From Brachybacterium timonense (GTDB lineage: Bacteria > Actinomycetota > Actinomycetes > Actinomycetales > Dermabacteraceae), in NCBI RefSeq assembly GCF_900258505.1, contig NZ_LT984895.1, forward strand, positions 679,123-743,122: 64,000 nt of DNA. The letters run 5' to 3'. Position numbers and translations under genes: made by a program. The notes under the pieces are model-generated. The model saw nothing but the letters and a program-made list of their open reading frames with translations. It was not told the origin of the DNA and did not search any database. Below, piece after piece: positions 23,658 to 31,729 of this stretch (position 1 is its first letter; each line of letters begins with the position of its first letter).

Positions 23658-26207
23658 TCACATTCCGATCATGTCGAAGGGCTCGACGCTGACCACGATG
23701 CGGTGGTCGGCGCCGTCGTCCGGCATACGCACCAGGGCGCGGCCGAGCTCCGGGTCGTAGTGCCAGGCCCGCTGTGCCGTATCGAAGCGTGGGCGGTGCA
23801 GCTCCTGGTCGATGCGCTCACCGTCAATCTCCACCCAGTACGGGGCGCTGGACGGGCAGATCACGTCCCACTGCAGGTGGCTGAGTGGGCTGCGGAAGGA
23901 GCCCGAGCGCGTCAGTGTGATCTCGATGCGGTCGCCACCGGTGACGGTGATGGTGGATTCGCGCAGGTCACCGCGCTCGTACGCGCGGGTTGCGCCGTCG
24001 TCCTCGTAGAGCACGAACTCGGCGGGGCCGTCGGCAGCGGCAGGGGGAGCGCACAGGATCCGCAGGCTCTCGGGTCCCGCGCCGGTGAGACTCATCGGCT
24101 GTTCGGCAGCGAGCGGCAGGATCGCACCATCGGGCAGGAACAGCGGGATGGAGGAGAGATCCACGTCCACGGTGACCTCCTGGCCGCCCTCGTACACGCG
24201 TCCTGTGCCCAGCTCGTGGAAACGCCGCCCGGCAGGCAGACGCACAGTGCGGGTCCGCGCGCCTTCCTCGAGCACGGTCGCGACCAGCAGGGCATCGCCG
24301 AGCATGAACTCGCTGCTGGTGGCATCCAGCGCCGGGTCCTGCTGGAACGCAGAGACCAGTGGCTCCATCAGCGGCAGACCCTCGACATGCGCCCGGCGCA
24401 TCAGCGAGTACAGGTAGGGCGTGAGCCGGTAGCGCAGCAGGATCGCCTCGCGCACGAGCGGAGCGACCGACGGATGCATCCACGGCTCAGTGACCGTGTT
24501 GTCGCTGTTGACCGAGTGGATGGAGAAGCGCGGCTGGAAGATGCCGTGCTGCACCCAGCGCAGCAGCAGCTCAGGGCCGGGCCGCGGGCCAGCGAAGCCG
24601 CCGATGTCGCAGCCGTGATGGGCCACACCGGACAGGCCCATCCCGAGGATCGTGGCGATGTTGTTCTGCAGCGATCGCCACGAGGTGAAGTTATCGCCCG
24701 CCCAGGTCTGCGCGTACCGCTGAATACCGGCGTGCCCGGCGCGGCACACCACGAACGGGCGAGCGTCGGGGTCAACGGCGCGAATCGCGTCATGGGTGGT
24801 GGCGCACATGAGGTTCGCCATCACGGTGCGCAGTCGACCGATGGTGGCGCCGTGGCCTTCGAAGTCGACCCGGGCGTCCTGATCCACGATCGAGTCGTAC
24901 TCGCAGTTGTCGTTCCAGACCGAGAGCGTGCCCTTGTCGAGCACGGCCTCCTGCAGCCACGTCGCCCAGGCCTCGCGGGCGGCCGAGGATGTGAAGTCGA
25001 CGAACCGGCCGGGTCCGCCCCACCACATGCCACGCTCGGCGCCGGGGGCGACATCGGCGTCGCCTGCATCGCCCTGTGTGCCCTCGGCGGTGCGCACGAG
25101 GACGCCGGCATCCGCGAACTCGCGCAAGCGCGGGTGCACGTCGAGGATGCCGGGTTTCACGTTGGGGGAGACGACGATGCCGCGCTCACGCATCGACGTG
25201 AAAAACTTCTCGGGATCGGGGAAGCGGTCGTCGTTCCATGTGAACACGCAGCGTTTCGGCCCGTCAGCGGTGTCCTGGGTGGTGTAGCCGGAGGAGAGCT
25301 GGAAGCCGTCCACAGGGATGCCTTCGCTGCGCGCGGTGTCGATGAAGTTCACCAGCGCCTGGTCGCAGTCGCGGTCCAGTTCGGCGTAGAACATGGACGA
25401 GGCGAGATAGCCGAGCGCCTGCCGCGGCAGCATGGCGGAGCGGCCGGTGAGCATCGTGAGGCGCCGCACGACGTCACGGATCGACGGGCCAGCGATGACG
25501 AACAGATCCAGGTCCCCGCCGTCGGCGCGCATGCGGGTACGGCGTGGCCAGTAATTCGAGTGCTCGCGCGCGAAATCCAGATCCAGTGCCCACGTCGTGT
25601 GCCAGAACACGCCGCTCGCTCGCCGGGTGGCGCGGTCCAGGCGGATCCCGGCCGGGATGTGCTTGTACAGCGGATCCGAGTGCTCGGGGTCGTAGCCGAG
25701 TGCGTCCTTCGGGCTCAGTGTCAGGGTGCGACGGGACTTGTCCAGGCTCCCGGTGCTCTCACCGAAGCCGTAGAACGCGTCGCGCTCGCCGGTGACGGCA
25801 TAGTGCAGCACACGCTTATTGCTGTCCTGCTGCCAGGCGATCCCCGGCACGTCGCGGTGCAGCACCTGGCCGTCCTGATCTGTCACCGTGATCGCGAACG
25901 GGCTGCGATCGACACGCACGGTGAGCCGGCCGCCGCTGAGCAGCACGTGGTCGTCCTCCTCCGCGTCGATCGTGAGCGGGAGGGGGTCGACGCGAGTGCG
26001 CTCCTCGCCGAGCACAGGATCGAGGCGGTCTTCCCAGGCGGTGGTGACCAGGCTGTAGGAGGCTTCCTCGAAGGCTCCGTCGAAGCTGGCACGGATTCTC
26101 AGCACCTCGGGTGTGAGCAGCAGCAACCGGATTTCCGGCCCGCTGGTGATCAGACGGATCCAGGGGCCGTCGGTGTGGACGGCGTGCAGCGCACGGGCGA
26201 TGAGCAT
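23658..26207 (-). CDS. Glycoside hydrolase family 31
   Basis: 849 residues from ATG 26207, which follows AAAGGAGCCGGAGAGCG; an in-frame codon at 26258 lacks support. The N-terminal beta-sandwich contains the GH31 DAFYGFGE signature. In the barrel the nucleophile motif reads SVWNDNCEYD (Asp) and the acid/base Asp lies in TWAGDNFTSW. C-terminal beta-domains end in PYWVEIDGER. There is no signal peptide, so it acts on imported oligosaccharides or glycosides. GH31 covers alpha-glucosidases, xylosidases, galactosidases and sulfoquinovosidases. Here it is first in an operon with a TRAP importer and is divergent from uxaC, hinting that it releases a uronic acid or a sugar linked to one; that is inference. 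Confidence 0.88.
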   Translation of the reverse strand: MLIARALHAVHTDGPWIRLITSGPEIRLLLLTPEVLRIRASFDGAFEEASYSLVTTAWEDRLDPVLGEERTRVDPLPLTIDAEEDDHVLLSGGRLTVRVDRSPFAITVTDQDGQVLHRDVPGIAWQQDSNKRVLHYAVTGERDAFYGFGESTGSLDKSRRTLTLSPKDALGYDPEHSDPLYKHIPAGIRLDRATRRASGVFWHTTWALDLDFAREHSNYWPRRTRMRADGGDLDLFVIAGPSIRDVVRRLTMLTGRSAMLPRQALGYLASSMFYAELDRDCDQALVNFIDTARSEGIPVDGFQLSSGYTTQDTADGPKRCVFTWNDDRFPDPEKFFTSMRERGIVVSPNVKPGILDVHPRLREFADAGVLVRTAEGTQGDAGDADVAPGAERGMWWGGPGRFVDFTSSAAREAWATWLQEAVLDKGTLSVWNDNCEYDSIVDQDARVDFEGHGATIGRLRTVMANLMCATTHDAIRAVDPDARPFVVCRAGHAGIQRYAQTWAGDNFTSWRSLQNNIATILGMGLSGVAHHGCDIGGFAGPRPGPELLLRWVQHGIFQPRFSIHSVNSDNTVTEPWMHPSVAPLVREAILLRYRLTPYLYSLMRRAHVEGLPLMEPLVSAFQQDPALDATSSEFMLGDALLVATVLEEGARTRTVRLPAGRRFHELGTGRVYEGGQEVTVDVDLSSIPLFLPDGAILPLAAEQPMSLTGAGPESLRILCAPPAAADGPAEFVLYEDDGATRAYERGDLRESTITVTGGDRIEITLTRSGSFRSPLSHLQWDVICPSSAPYWVEIDGERIDQELHRPRFDTAQRAWHYDPELGRALVRMPDDGADHRIVVSVEPFDMIGM

Positions 26208-26436
26208 CGCTCTCCGGCTCCTTTGGCGGTCTCGGCACAGGGCAACGCAGGGAAACACAGCAACGATGTCGAGTCAGTGTGACACGTTCCACCGGTTGCC
26301 GCGCATTGTCGTCGATGAGCGTCCCCAGCGCCAGCACGTGGCGTGCGCTGCGGCGGCCGAGTGCTCGCGCCGTGACCACCGGCAAATGGTGGCAACGCCT
26401 CCGGTGACGGTCGTGACGCGCGCCAGGATCGGTCCT
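26208..26436. promoter_or_regulatory. Divergent promoter region of the GH31-TRAP and uxaC genes
   Basis: These 229 bases separate two divergent sugar-acid transcription units and must hold both promoters. No clean palindromic operator is visible; GTGTGACACGTTCC at 26277 and GGTGGCAACGCCTCC at 26388 are the most regulator-like words. No regulator gene adjoins the locus. Confidence 0.4.
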
Positions 26437-27861
26437 ATGAGCGACGATGCCTTCGAGCCCCACCCGGACCGACTCCTCCCCGCTGATCCGGGGGTGCGCG
26501 CCATCGCCCGAGACATCTACGGGCAGATGAAGGACCAGTCCATCATCTCGCCGCACGGCCACGTCGACCCGCGCCTGCTGCTGGATGACGCCCCCTTCCG
26601 TGACCTCGCGGCGCTGTTCATCACGCCCGACCACTACGTCACACGGCTGCTGCATGCCCGCGGCGTCGCGCTCGAATCCCTCGGCGTCGGCCAGGGGCCG
26701 CTCGAGGAGAAGGACGCCCGCACCGCCTGGCGCCTGCTCGCCGAGCACTGGCACGCCTACGCCGGCACCCCCTCGCGCTACTGGATCGAACATGAGCTGC
26801 ATGACGTCTTCGGCGTGCGCCAGGCGCTCGCCCCCCAGACCGCCGACGCGATCTACGACCAGGTGGCTGAATGCCTGGCCCGCCCGGAATTCTCCCCACG
26901 CGCCCTGTTCGCACAGTTCCGTATCCAGGTGCTCGCCACCACCGACGACCCCTGCGACGACCTCGCCGTCCACCGTGCCCTGCGCGAAGATCCCGAGATC
27001 ACAGGTCGCGTGGTGCCCACCTTCCGCCCCGACAAGTACCTCGAACCGGCCCGCGCGGACTTCGCGCAGCTCACCGACGCGCTCGGGGCCGCCGCGGACC
27101 ATCCCGTGGACACCTACGTCCAGTACACCGAAGCGCTCCGCCAGCGCCGCCTGTTCTTCCGGGACAACGGCGCTGTCTCCTCCGATCACTCGCATGCCGA
27201 TGTCGGCACGGAGCGCTTGAACGAGGCCGACGCCGAGCGGCTCTACGCGCAGGCACGCCGCGGAGAGATCACGGTCGAAGCCGGTGCCGCGCTGCGTCGG
27301 CATCTCATGAGCGATCAGGCCCGCATGGCGGCCGACGACGGTCTGGTCATGACCCTCCACCCGGGGGTGCACCGCAACCACCACCGCGGCATCCACGAGC
27401 GGTTCGGTGCCGACGTCGGGTTCGACATCCCCACCGCGATCGACATCGTGCACGGCCTCGAGCCCGTGCTCAATGACGTCGGCCTGAACCCCGGATTCCG
27501 TCTGGTGCTGTTCACCATCGACGAGACGGTCTTCTCACGAGAGATCGCGCCACTGGCGGGCGTGTACCCGTCGGTGTACGCGGGAGCGCCGTGGTGGTTC
27601 ATCGATGCGCCCGACGCCATCGGCCGGTTCCGCCGCGCCGTCTCCGAAACGATCGGATATTCGAGAACCTCTGGGTTCATCGACGACACCCGGGCTTTCT
27701 GCTCCATTCCCGCCCGGCACGACATGGCGCGCCGCGTCGACGCCGCGCATCTTGCCGGGCTCGTGGCCGAGCATCGGATGCGGATCCAGGACGCGCTCGC
27801 GCTCGCCGAGACCCTGCCCGCACAGCAGCCGCGGTATGTGTTCCGCCTGGGCGAGGACTGA
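26437..27861 (+). CDS. uxaC: Glucuronate isomerase
   Basis: 474 residues. It interconverts D-glucuronate and D-fructuronate (or D-galacturonate and D-tagaturonate), the first intracellular step of hexuronate breakdown. The amidohydrolase-like metal site begins with IISPHGHVDPRLL. QFRIQVLATTDDPCDDL, VVPTFRPDK, LHPGVHRNHH and GAPWWFIDAPDAIGRFR are typical of UxaC. The ATG at 26437 is nine bases after AGGA; the frame extends upstream but without family resemblance. It is divergent from GH31/TRAP and convergent with the UxuB-like gene. Confidence 0.93.
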   Translation: MSDDAFEPHPDRLLPADPGVRAIARDIYGQMKDQSIISPHGHVDPRLLLDDAPFRDLAALFITPDHYVTRLLHARGVALESLGVGQGPLEEKDARTAWRLLAEHWHAYAGTPSRYWIEHELHDVFGVRQALAPQTADAIYDQVAECLARPEFSPRALFAQFRIQVLATTDDPCDDLAVHRALREDPEITGRVVPTFRPDKYLEPARADFAQLTDALGAAADHPVDTYVQYTEALRQRRLFFRDNGAVSSDHSHADVGTERLNEADAERLYAQARRGEITVEAGAALRRHLMSDQARMAADDGLVMTLHPGVHRNHHRGIHERFGADVGFDIPTAIDIVHGLEPVLNDVGLNPGFRLVLFTIDETVFSREIAPLAGVYPSVYAGAPWWFIDAPDAIGRFRRAVSETIGYSRTSGFIDDTRAFCSIPARHDMARRVDAAHLAGLVAEHRMRIQDALALAETLPAQQPRYVFRLGED

Positions 27862-27876
27862 CGCCGCCCCCGGTTC

Positions 27877-29382
27877 CTACTCCCCGCTTGCCAGCACGTC
27901 ATCGAGCGCTGCCGACGTTCCCTGCTCGTGCATGAGCCGCAGGAAACGACGGTACGGCTCGGTGAAAGCGGGCTGCTCGGCAAGGTCGCCGAACAGGGTG
28001 GTATCGCGCAGGAACGCGAGTTCGTCCCCGGTTCCTCCCTGGTCGGTGGGTAGCTGGCGCCGTGCCGCCTCGATGATCGCGTCACCGCGGGCATCGACCA
28101 CGTCGATCGGCTCTCCCTGCTCGTCGACCCCTTCCGCATACCGTGCCCAGGAGGCGACCACAGCTGCCGCGTGACGCACATCGCCGCCCGCCGCAAGACG
28201 TTCGCGCACCACCGGCAGCAGCCACGGCGGGATCCGGTTCGAGGAATCCGCGCATAGTCGCGCGAGCGTGTCGGCCACATGCTCGTTGCCGTACCGCTCC
28301 TCGAGGGTGCGCGTATAGGCGTCCAGGTCCACGCCGGGCACGGGGCGCAGGGTGGGGCGAGCTTCGCGCAGCCAATACCGGCGCAACAGCTCCACGATCC
28401 GCGGCTCGCGCATCGCTTCGTGTGCGTACCGGTGGCCCAGCAGATAGCCGATGTAGGTAAGCGCCTGATGTGTCGAGTTCAGCAGGCGCAGCTTCATCAG
28501 CTCGTACGGCTCAACGTCATCGACGAGCTGAGCGCCTGCGTCCTCCCAGGCGGGGCGGCCCTGCGGGAAGTGATCCTCGATGACCCACTGTTCGAACGGC
28601 TCGGCCACCACCGGCCAGGCGTCATGCACACCGAGCGCGGCATCGGCGTCCTCACGGTCAGCGGCTGACGTCACCGGGGTGATCCGATCCACCATCGTCG
28701 CAGGGAAGGCCACCTCCCGCTCCATCCAGGCGCCCAGCTCAGGGTCGAGCGCCGTGGCGAAAGAGCAAAATGCCCGCTGCGCCACCTCCCCGTTGCCCTG
28801 CAGGTTGTCGCAGCTCATCACCGTGAACGGCGGCAGGTCGCGTTCCCGTCGCAGGGCGAGCGCCGCGGTGACCACGCCGAACACGGTGCGTGGCGTGGCT
28901 CCAGGTTCGAGGTCAGCGGCGACGTTCGGCTCGGTGAGGTCGAAGGAGCCGTCGGTGCGCGAGACGTTGTATCCACCTTCGGTCACCGTCAGCGACACGA
29001 TACGGATCGCCGGATCGGCCAGTCGCTCCAGCACCGCCTGCGGGTCTTCCGGCGCGTGCAGGTACTCGATGAGCGAGCCGATCACGCGCCGGTCCCGACT
29101 GCCGTCCGGGTGCTTGAGGGTCAGCGAGTACAGGCACTCCTGCGGCGCGAGGGCTTCACGCATCGCCGAGTCCGAATCCAGTAGGCCGATGCCGCAGATA
29201 CCCCAGTCCTCGTGACCACCGGCGGCGAGCAGACGATCGGTGTACAGCGCCTGGTGTGCGCGATGGAAGCCGCCCACACCGATGTGCGCGATACCGGCGC
29301 GCACACGCGAGCGGTCATAGGTCGGGCGCGCCACCTCCGCAGGCAGCTCGTCGAGCACGGCGGGGGACAGGCGAGACGTCAT
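27877..29382 (-). CDS. Mannitol dehydrogenase family protein, probably fructuronate reductase (UxuB-like)
   Basis: 501 residues, a polyol-specific long-chain dehydrogenase. The N-terminal Rossmann region is AHIGVGGFHRAHQALYTDRL, with VTEGGYNVS and CDNLQGNGE following. The catalytic Lys/Asn/His triad is visible in KLRLLNSTHQAL. The family includes mannitol 2-dehydrogenase, D-arabinitol dehydrogenase, and fructuronate and tagaturonate reductases; substrate cannot be told from sequence alone. The neighbour uxaC makes fructuronate, so NADH-dependent reduction of fructuronate to mannonate is the best inference. No mannonate dehydratase (uxuA) or KDG kinase gene is in the window. Confidence 0.82.
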   Translation of the reverse strand: MTSRLSPAVLDELPAEVARPTYDRSRVRAGIAHIGVGGFHRAHQALYTDRLLAAGGHEDWGICGIGLLDSDSAMREALAPQECLYSLTLKHPDGSRDRRVIGSLIEYLHAPEDPQAVLERLADPAIRIVSLTVTEGGYNVSRTDGSFDLTEPNVAADLEPGATPRTVFGVVTAALALRRERDLPPFTVMSCDNLQGNGEVAQRAFCSFATALDPELGAWMEREVAFPATMVDRITPVTSAADREDADAALGVHDAWPVVAEPFEQWVIEDHFPQGRPAWEDAGAQLVDDVEPYELMKLRLLNSTHQALTYIGYLLGHRYAHEAMREPRIVELLRRYWLREARPTLRPVPGVDLDAYTRTLEERYGNEHVADTLARLCADSSNRIPPWLLPVVRERLAAGGDVRHAAAVVASWARYAEGVDEQGEPIDVVDARGDAIIEAARRQLPTDQGGTGDELAFLRDTTLFGDLAEQPAFTEPYRRFLRLMHEQGTSAALDDVLASGE

Positions 29383-29689
29383 GGGGACCTCCAGGCGGAG
29401 CCGCGGTCGCTGGCCGCGGCGTTGAGGCCGACATCATCGGGGATGCCGGGTGGACCGTTCCTTGACTGTACGGGACGGCAGCACCGCACAGAGCAACCGA
29501 GGTCCGTTCTCCGCGGCACCCGTGGATCGATCGTGGCAGGGGAGGTCGGACGTCCGGCGCGGTGTCGTGCCGATATCGTGAGGGCGGGGGCTGGTCCAGG
29601 GCGGTCTTCCGCGATCAGGCCTTCCTGTCCTGCCCGCCCCTGCACCAGCCCGTTTGCGCCCTGCAGCGCCCGCCCAGCTGAGGAGAATC
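29383..29689. other. Divergent intergenic region before the peroxiredoxin gene
   Basis: About 307 bases between the UxuB-like gene (leftward) and the peroxiredoxin (rightward). I see no gene. A perfect 10-base palindrome CGGACGTCCG lies at 29547-29556, and TTGACT at 29463 could be a -35 element on the plus strand without a clear -10. Confidence 0.45.
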
Positions 29690-30163
29690 ATGGCCGCACC
29701 TGTGAAGCTCGCCGTCGGCGACCGAGCCCCCTCCTTCGACTTGCCCACAAGCGGTGGAGGGAGACTGAGCCTTGCCGACCTTGCCGGAGCGCCTGCGGTG
29801 CTGTGGTTCTACCCGGCGGCGAACACCTCACTGTGTACGCGCCAGGCCGTCGACCTGCGCGACCATCACCAGATGTTCACCGATGCCGGGTATCGCGTCG
29901 TGGGCATCTCCCCGGATCCGGTGGCGGAGCTGGATCGGTTCGTTGCTGAACAGCAGCTGCCATACACCCTTGCGGGCGATGAGAGCCACGAGGTGATGTC
30001 TGCTTACGGCGCGTGGGGCGAGAAGAACATGTACGGCAAGATCGTCGAGGGTGTGATTCGCTCCACCTTCGCCATCGACGCCGACGGCGTTCTCACCTTC
30101 GTCAAGTACCGCGTGGGCACGCCCAAGCACATTGCGCTGCTGCAAGAGAAGCTCGGCCTCTGA
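29690..30163 (+). CDS. Peroxiredoxin, BCP/PrxQ type
   Basis: 157 residues; a thiol peroxidase reducing hydrogen peroxide and organic hydroperoxides with thioredoxin or a similar reductant, in the cytoplasm. APSFDLPTSGGGRLSLADL and VLWFYPAANTSLCTRQAVDL are typical; the peroxidatic Cys lies in SLCT. The second Cys of the usual CxxxxC pair is replaced (CTRQAV) and no other Cys follows, so it looks like a 1-Cys form. AGGAG at 29681 fixes the ATG start. Its 3' end overlaps the extended reading frame of the GntR-type gene on the other strand. Confidence 0.9.
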   Translation: MAAPVKLAVGDRAPSFDLPTSGGGRLSLADLAGAPAVLWFYPAANTSLCTRQAVDLRDHHQMFTDAGYRVVGISPDPVAELDRFVAEQQLPYTLAGDESHEVMSAYGAWGEKNMYGKIVEGVIRSTFAIDADGVLTFVKYRVGTPKHIALLQEKLGL

Positions 30164-31358
30164 TCTGAGGTCTCTGATCTGTGGCGTAGGCCGATGCTCC
30201 TCTCGGGCCGGAGGCGCCGTGACACGGTGCACAGACCGCCGCGAACCGCGTGCGGGTGCGGTGCGGGCGTGCTGCCCCGGCCATGCGCCGCCGACGTGGC
30301 CCGGATCGCTTTGTGAGCAGGTGATGCTCTCCGGTAGTGTGTCCTTCGCGCTTGCTGCCGTGGGTGGCTGAGCGCAAGGAGACGTGGCAGAGCGGCCGAA
30401 TGCGCTCCCCTGCTAAGGGAGTAGGTGGTGAGAAACCGCCTCGGAGGTTCAAATCCTCTCGTCTCCGCCCAGTGGAGGGGCCGCCAGCTCGGCAATAGCC
30501 GGAGCGGCGGCCCCTCCTCTGCCTCCGGCTCTCCCACACCGGCGTGTCTCGGCGAGCCGGGACCGTCCACCAGGCCACGCGGCCCGGTCGGCGGGGGCAT
30601 GCCAGCGGCTGAAAGGGGTCGCCTCCGGTGGACTCTGCATCCATGCCTCGAGTGAAGCCGTCTTGCTGTACATCGGCGTCGAGGCGGTGGATATAGGTGG
30701 CCAAAGCGTGTTCGAGGCTCTTGCTGGCGGCGGTCTCGTCGCCGTTGCGCAGTGCGAGCAGGAGTTCGCGTGCCTGATCCTCGACCTCGGTGCGGAGTGC
30801 GAAGCCCAGGGGATCGGAGAACGCTGCGATCCGAGACATGATCGCGATCGTGTACATCGAGGTGGTCAGGAACCGGTTTCCGGTCTGCTCGACCAGGCCC
30901 TGGTGCAGTTCGAGGTCGGCGTCGGCAGCGGTCCGCAGGTCACCGGCGTCGAGGGCGGTCCGCAACTCGTCCGCTTTCTGTTCGAGCGGGGCGAGTAGTT
31001 CCGCGACGGCATCCGCGCACCCGTCGGCCGTCAGCGAGCGGATGCGACCTGTGAGGATGCGGATCGCCTGCATCTCGACCGCCGTGCGGTACTGGATGAA
31101 ATCCCCCACGGTGTCCCGCCCGAGCCGGGTGACGCTCACTCCGCGCCCAGGTTGCTGGCGAAGCAGTCCGTCGCGTACGAGCCGTTGGCATGCCTCGCGC
31201 AGGGATGAGCGGGAGATTCCCATCTGCTTGGCCACCTGGATCTCGGGCACCTGGTCACCCGGCCTCAGTGCGCCGTCGTAGATCGCCCCGCGCAGCTGGA
31301 TCTCCGCCTGATCGATGATCGAGAGACGCTCGACGGCGTGAACAGACGGCAGGTTCAC
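30102..31358 (-). CDS. GntR-family regulator, FCD subfamily, with anomalous C-terminal reading frame
   Basis: The N-terminal winged helix (SIIDQAEIQLRGAIYDGALR with PGDQVPEIQVAKQMGISRSS and LREACQRLVRDGLL) and the all-helical FCD ligand domain up to about ALATYIHRLDADVQ are clear; that is a normal regulator of about 235 residues. FCD regulators usually sense small carboxylates. The frame does not stop there: it continues about 165 codons through the antisense of tRNA-Ser(GCU) and into the end of the peroxiredoxin gene, giving Arg/Pro-rich sequence unlike any domain I know. Either the tail is translated or the native stop was lost. The start is uncertain: GTG 31358 fits the family, and the frame opens at 31442. 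It is divergent from ehuBCDA, with a TTGTCCGACAA palindrome between them, so it probably controls ectoine uptake. Confidence 0.75.
   Translation of the reverse strand: MNLPSVHAVERLSIIDQAEIQLRGAIYDGALRPGDQVPEIQVAKQMGISRSSLREACQRLVRDGLLRQQPGRGVSVTRLGRDTVGDFIQYRTAVEMQAIRILTGRIRSLTADGCADAVAELLAPLEQKADELRTALDAGDLRTAADADLELHQGLVEQTGNRFLTTSMYTIAIMSRIAAFSDPLGFALRTEVEDQARELLLALRNGDETAASKSLEHALATYIHRLDADVQQDGFTRGMDAESTGGDPFQPLACPRRPGRVAWWTVPARRDTPVWESRRQRRGRRSGYCRAGGPSTGRRREDLNLRGGFSPPTPLAGERIRPLCHVSLRSATHGSKREGHTTGEHHLLTKRSGPRRRRMAGAARPHRTRTRFAAVCAPCHGASGPRGASAYATDQRPQIRGRASLAAAQCAWACPRGT
30378..30467 (+). tRNA. tRNA-Ser (anticodon GCU)
   Basis: A 90-base class II tRNA. Acceptor arms GGAGACG (30378-30384) and CGTCTCC (30460-30466) pair fully, with discriminator G30467. 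The anticodon stem CTCCC/GGGAG encloses CTGCTAA with GCT at 30412-30414. A long variable arm and GGTTCAAATCC T arm are present; CCA is not encoded. Confidence 0.97.
30474..30517 (+). terminator. Terminator hairpin after tRNA-Ser(GCU)
   Basis: Arms GGAGGGGCCGCC (30474-30485) and GGCGGCCCCTCC (30506-30517) pair perfectly. The loop region extends the stem (GCTC/GAGC and GGC/GCC with single-base bulges) to an AATA loop. It starts six bases after the tRNA. No T-run follows, but the stability is very high. Confidence 0.75.
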
Positions 31359-31729
31359 AGGCTGAGAGGTCTGACGCAACGCGACGGCTCCGGTGAGTTC
31401 GACAGATGAGATGGGCCGCCATCGTATCCGGGCAGCGATCACGTGCCGCAGACGTCACGGACCCGTCACGATCGAGCGTTTCTCTCCGCTATGGGGGTCC
31501 ATCCGTCGGACATCTGTCTTACGGTGGCGAGGATCGAATGTCAGATTGTCCGACAAATTGATACGCCGACGAACGACACCCGCAACGTGACAACACCTCT
31601 GCTTGACAACGCTGTGCGACGAGATCCCGGATCCGCGCTGCCGCACTCACAGACCAGGCGGTGCAACCGGTGGCTGTCGCACTGACCGGTGTCCGTCGAC
31701 CGCACTCCCACCCGAAAGGAATCGTGGCT
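31359..31729. promoter_or_regulatory. Divergent control region between the GntR gene and ehuB
   Basis: About 370 bases with no likely gene. It contains the FCD-type palindrome at 31546-31556 (own entry) and a TTGACA at 31603-31608 that could be a plus-strand -35, though I see no good -10 after it. Local composition is more AT-rich than average around 31500-31620, as expected for promoters. Confidence 0.55.
31546..31556. promoter_or_regulatory. Palindromic operator TTGTCCGACAA
   Basis: A perfect 11-base dyad with a central C, in a TNGTNNNACNA-like arrangement known for FCD-type GntR regulators. Partial symmetry extends outward (CAGA/ATTG). It lies between the GntR gene and ehuB, 174 bases before ehuB. 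Binding by the adjacent regulator is inferred. Confidence 0.6.

Noticed and set aside
23655-26282. An 875-codon open frame on the plus strand
   Set aside because: It lies exactly opposite the GH31 gene, which has full catalytic motifs. High GC keeps antisense frames open; the translation (Gly/Val/Arg/His-rich) has no domain.
30160-30182. Repeated TCTCTGATCTG-like words after the peroxiredoxin gene as a regulatory element
   Set aside because: A short tandem duplication with no dyad symmetry and no matching promoter context.
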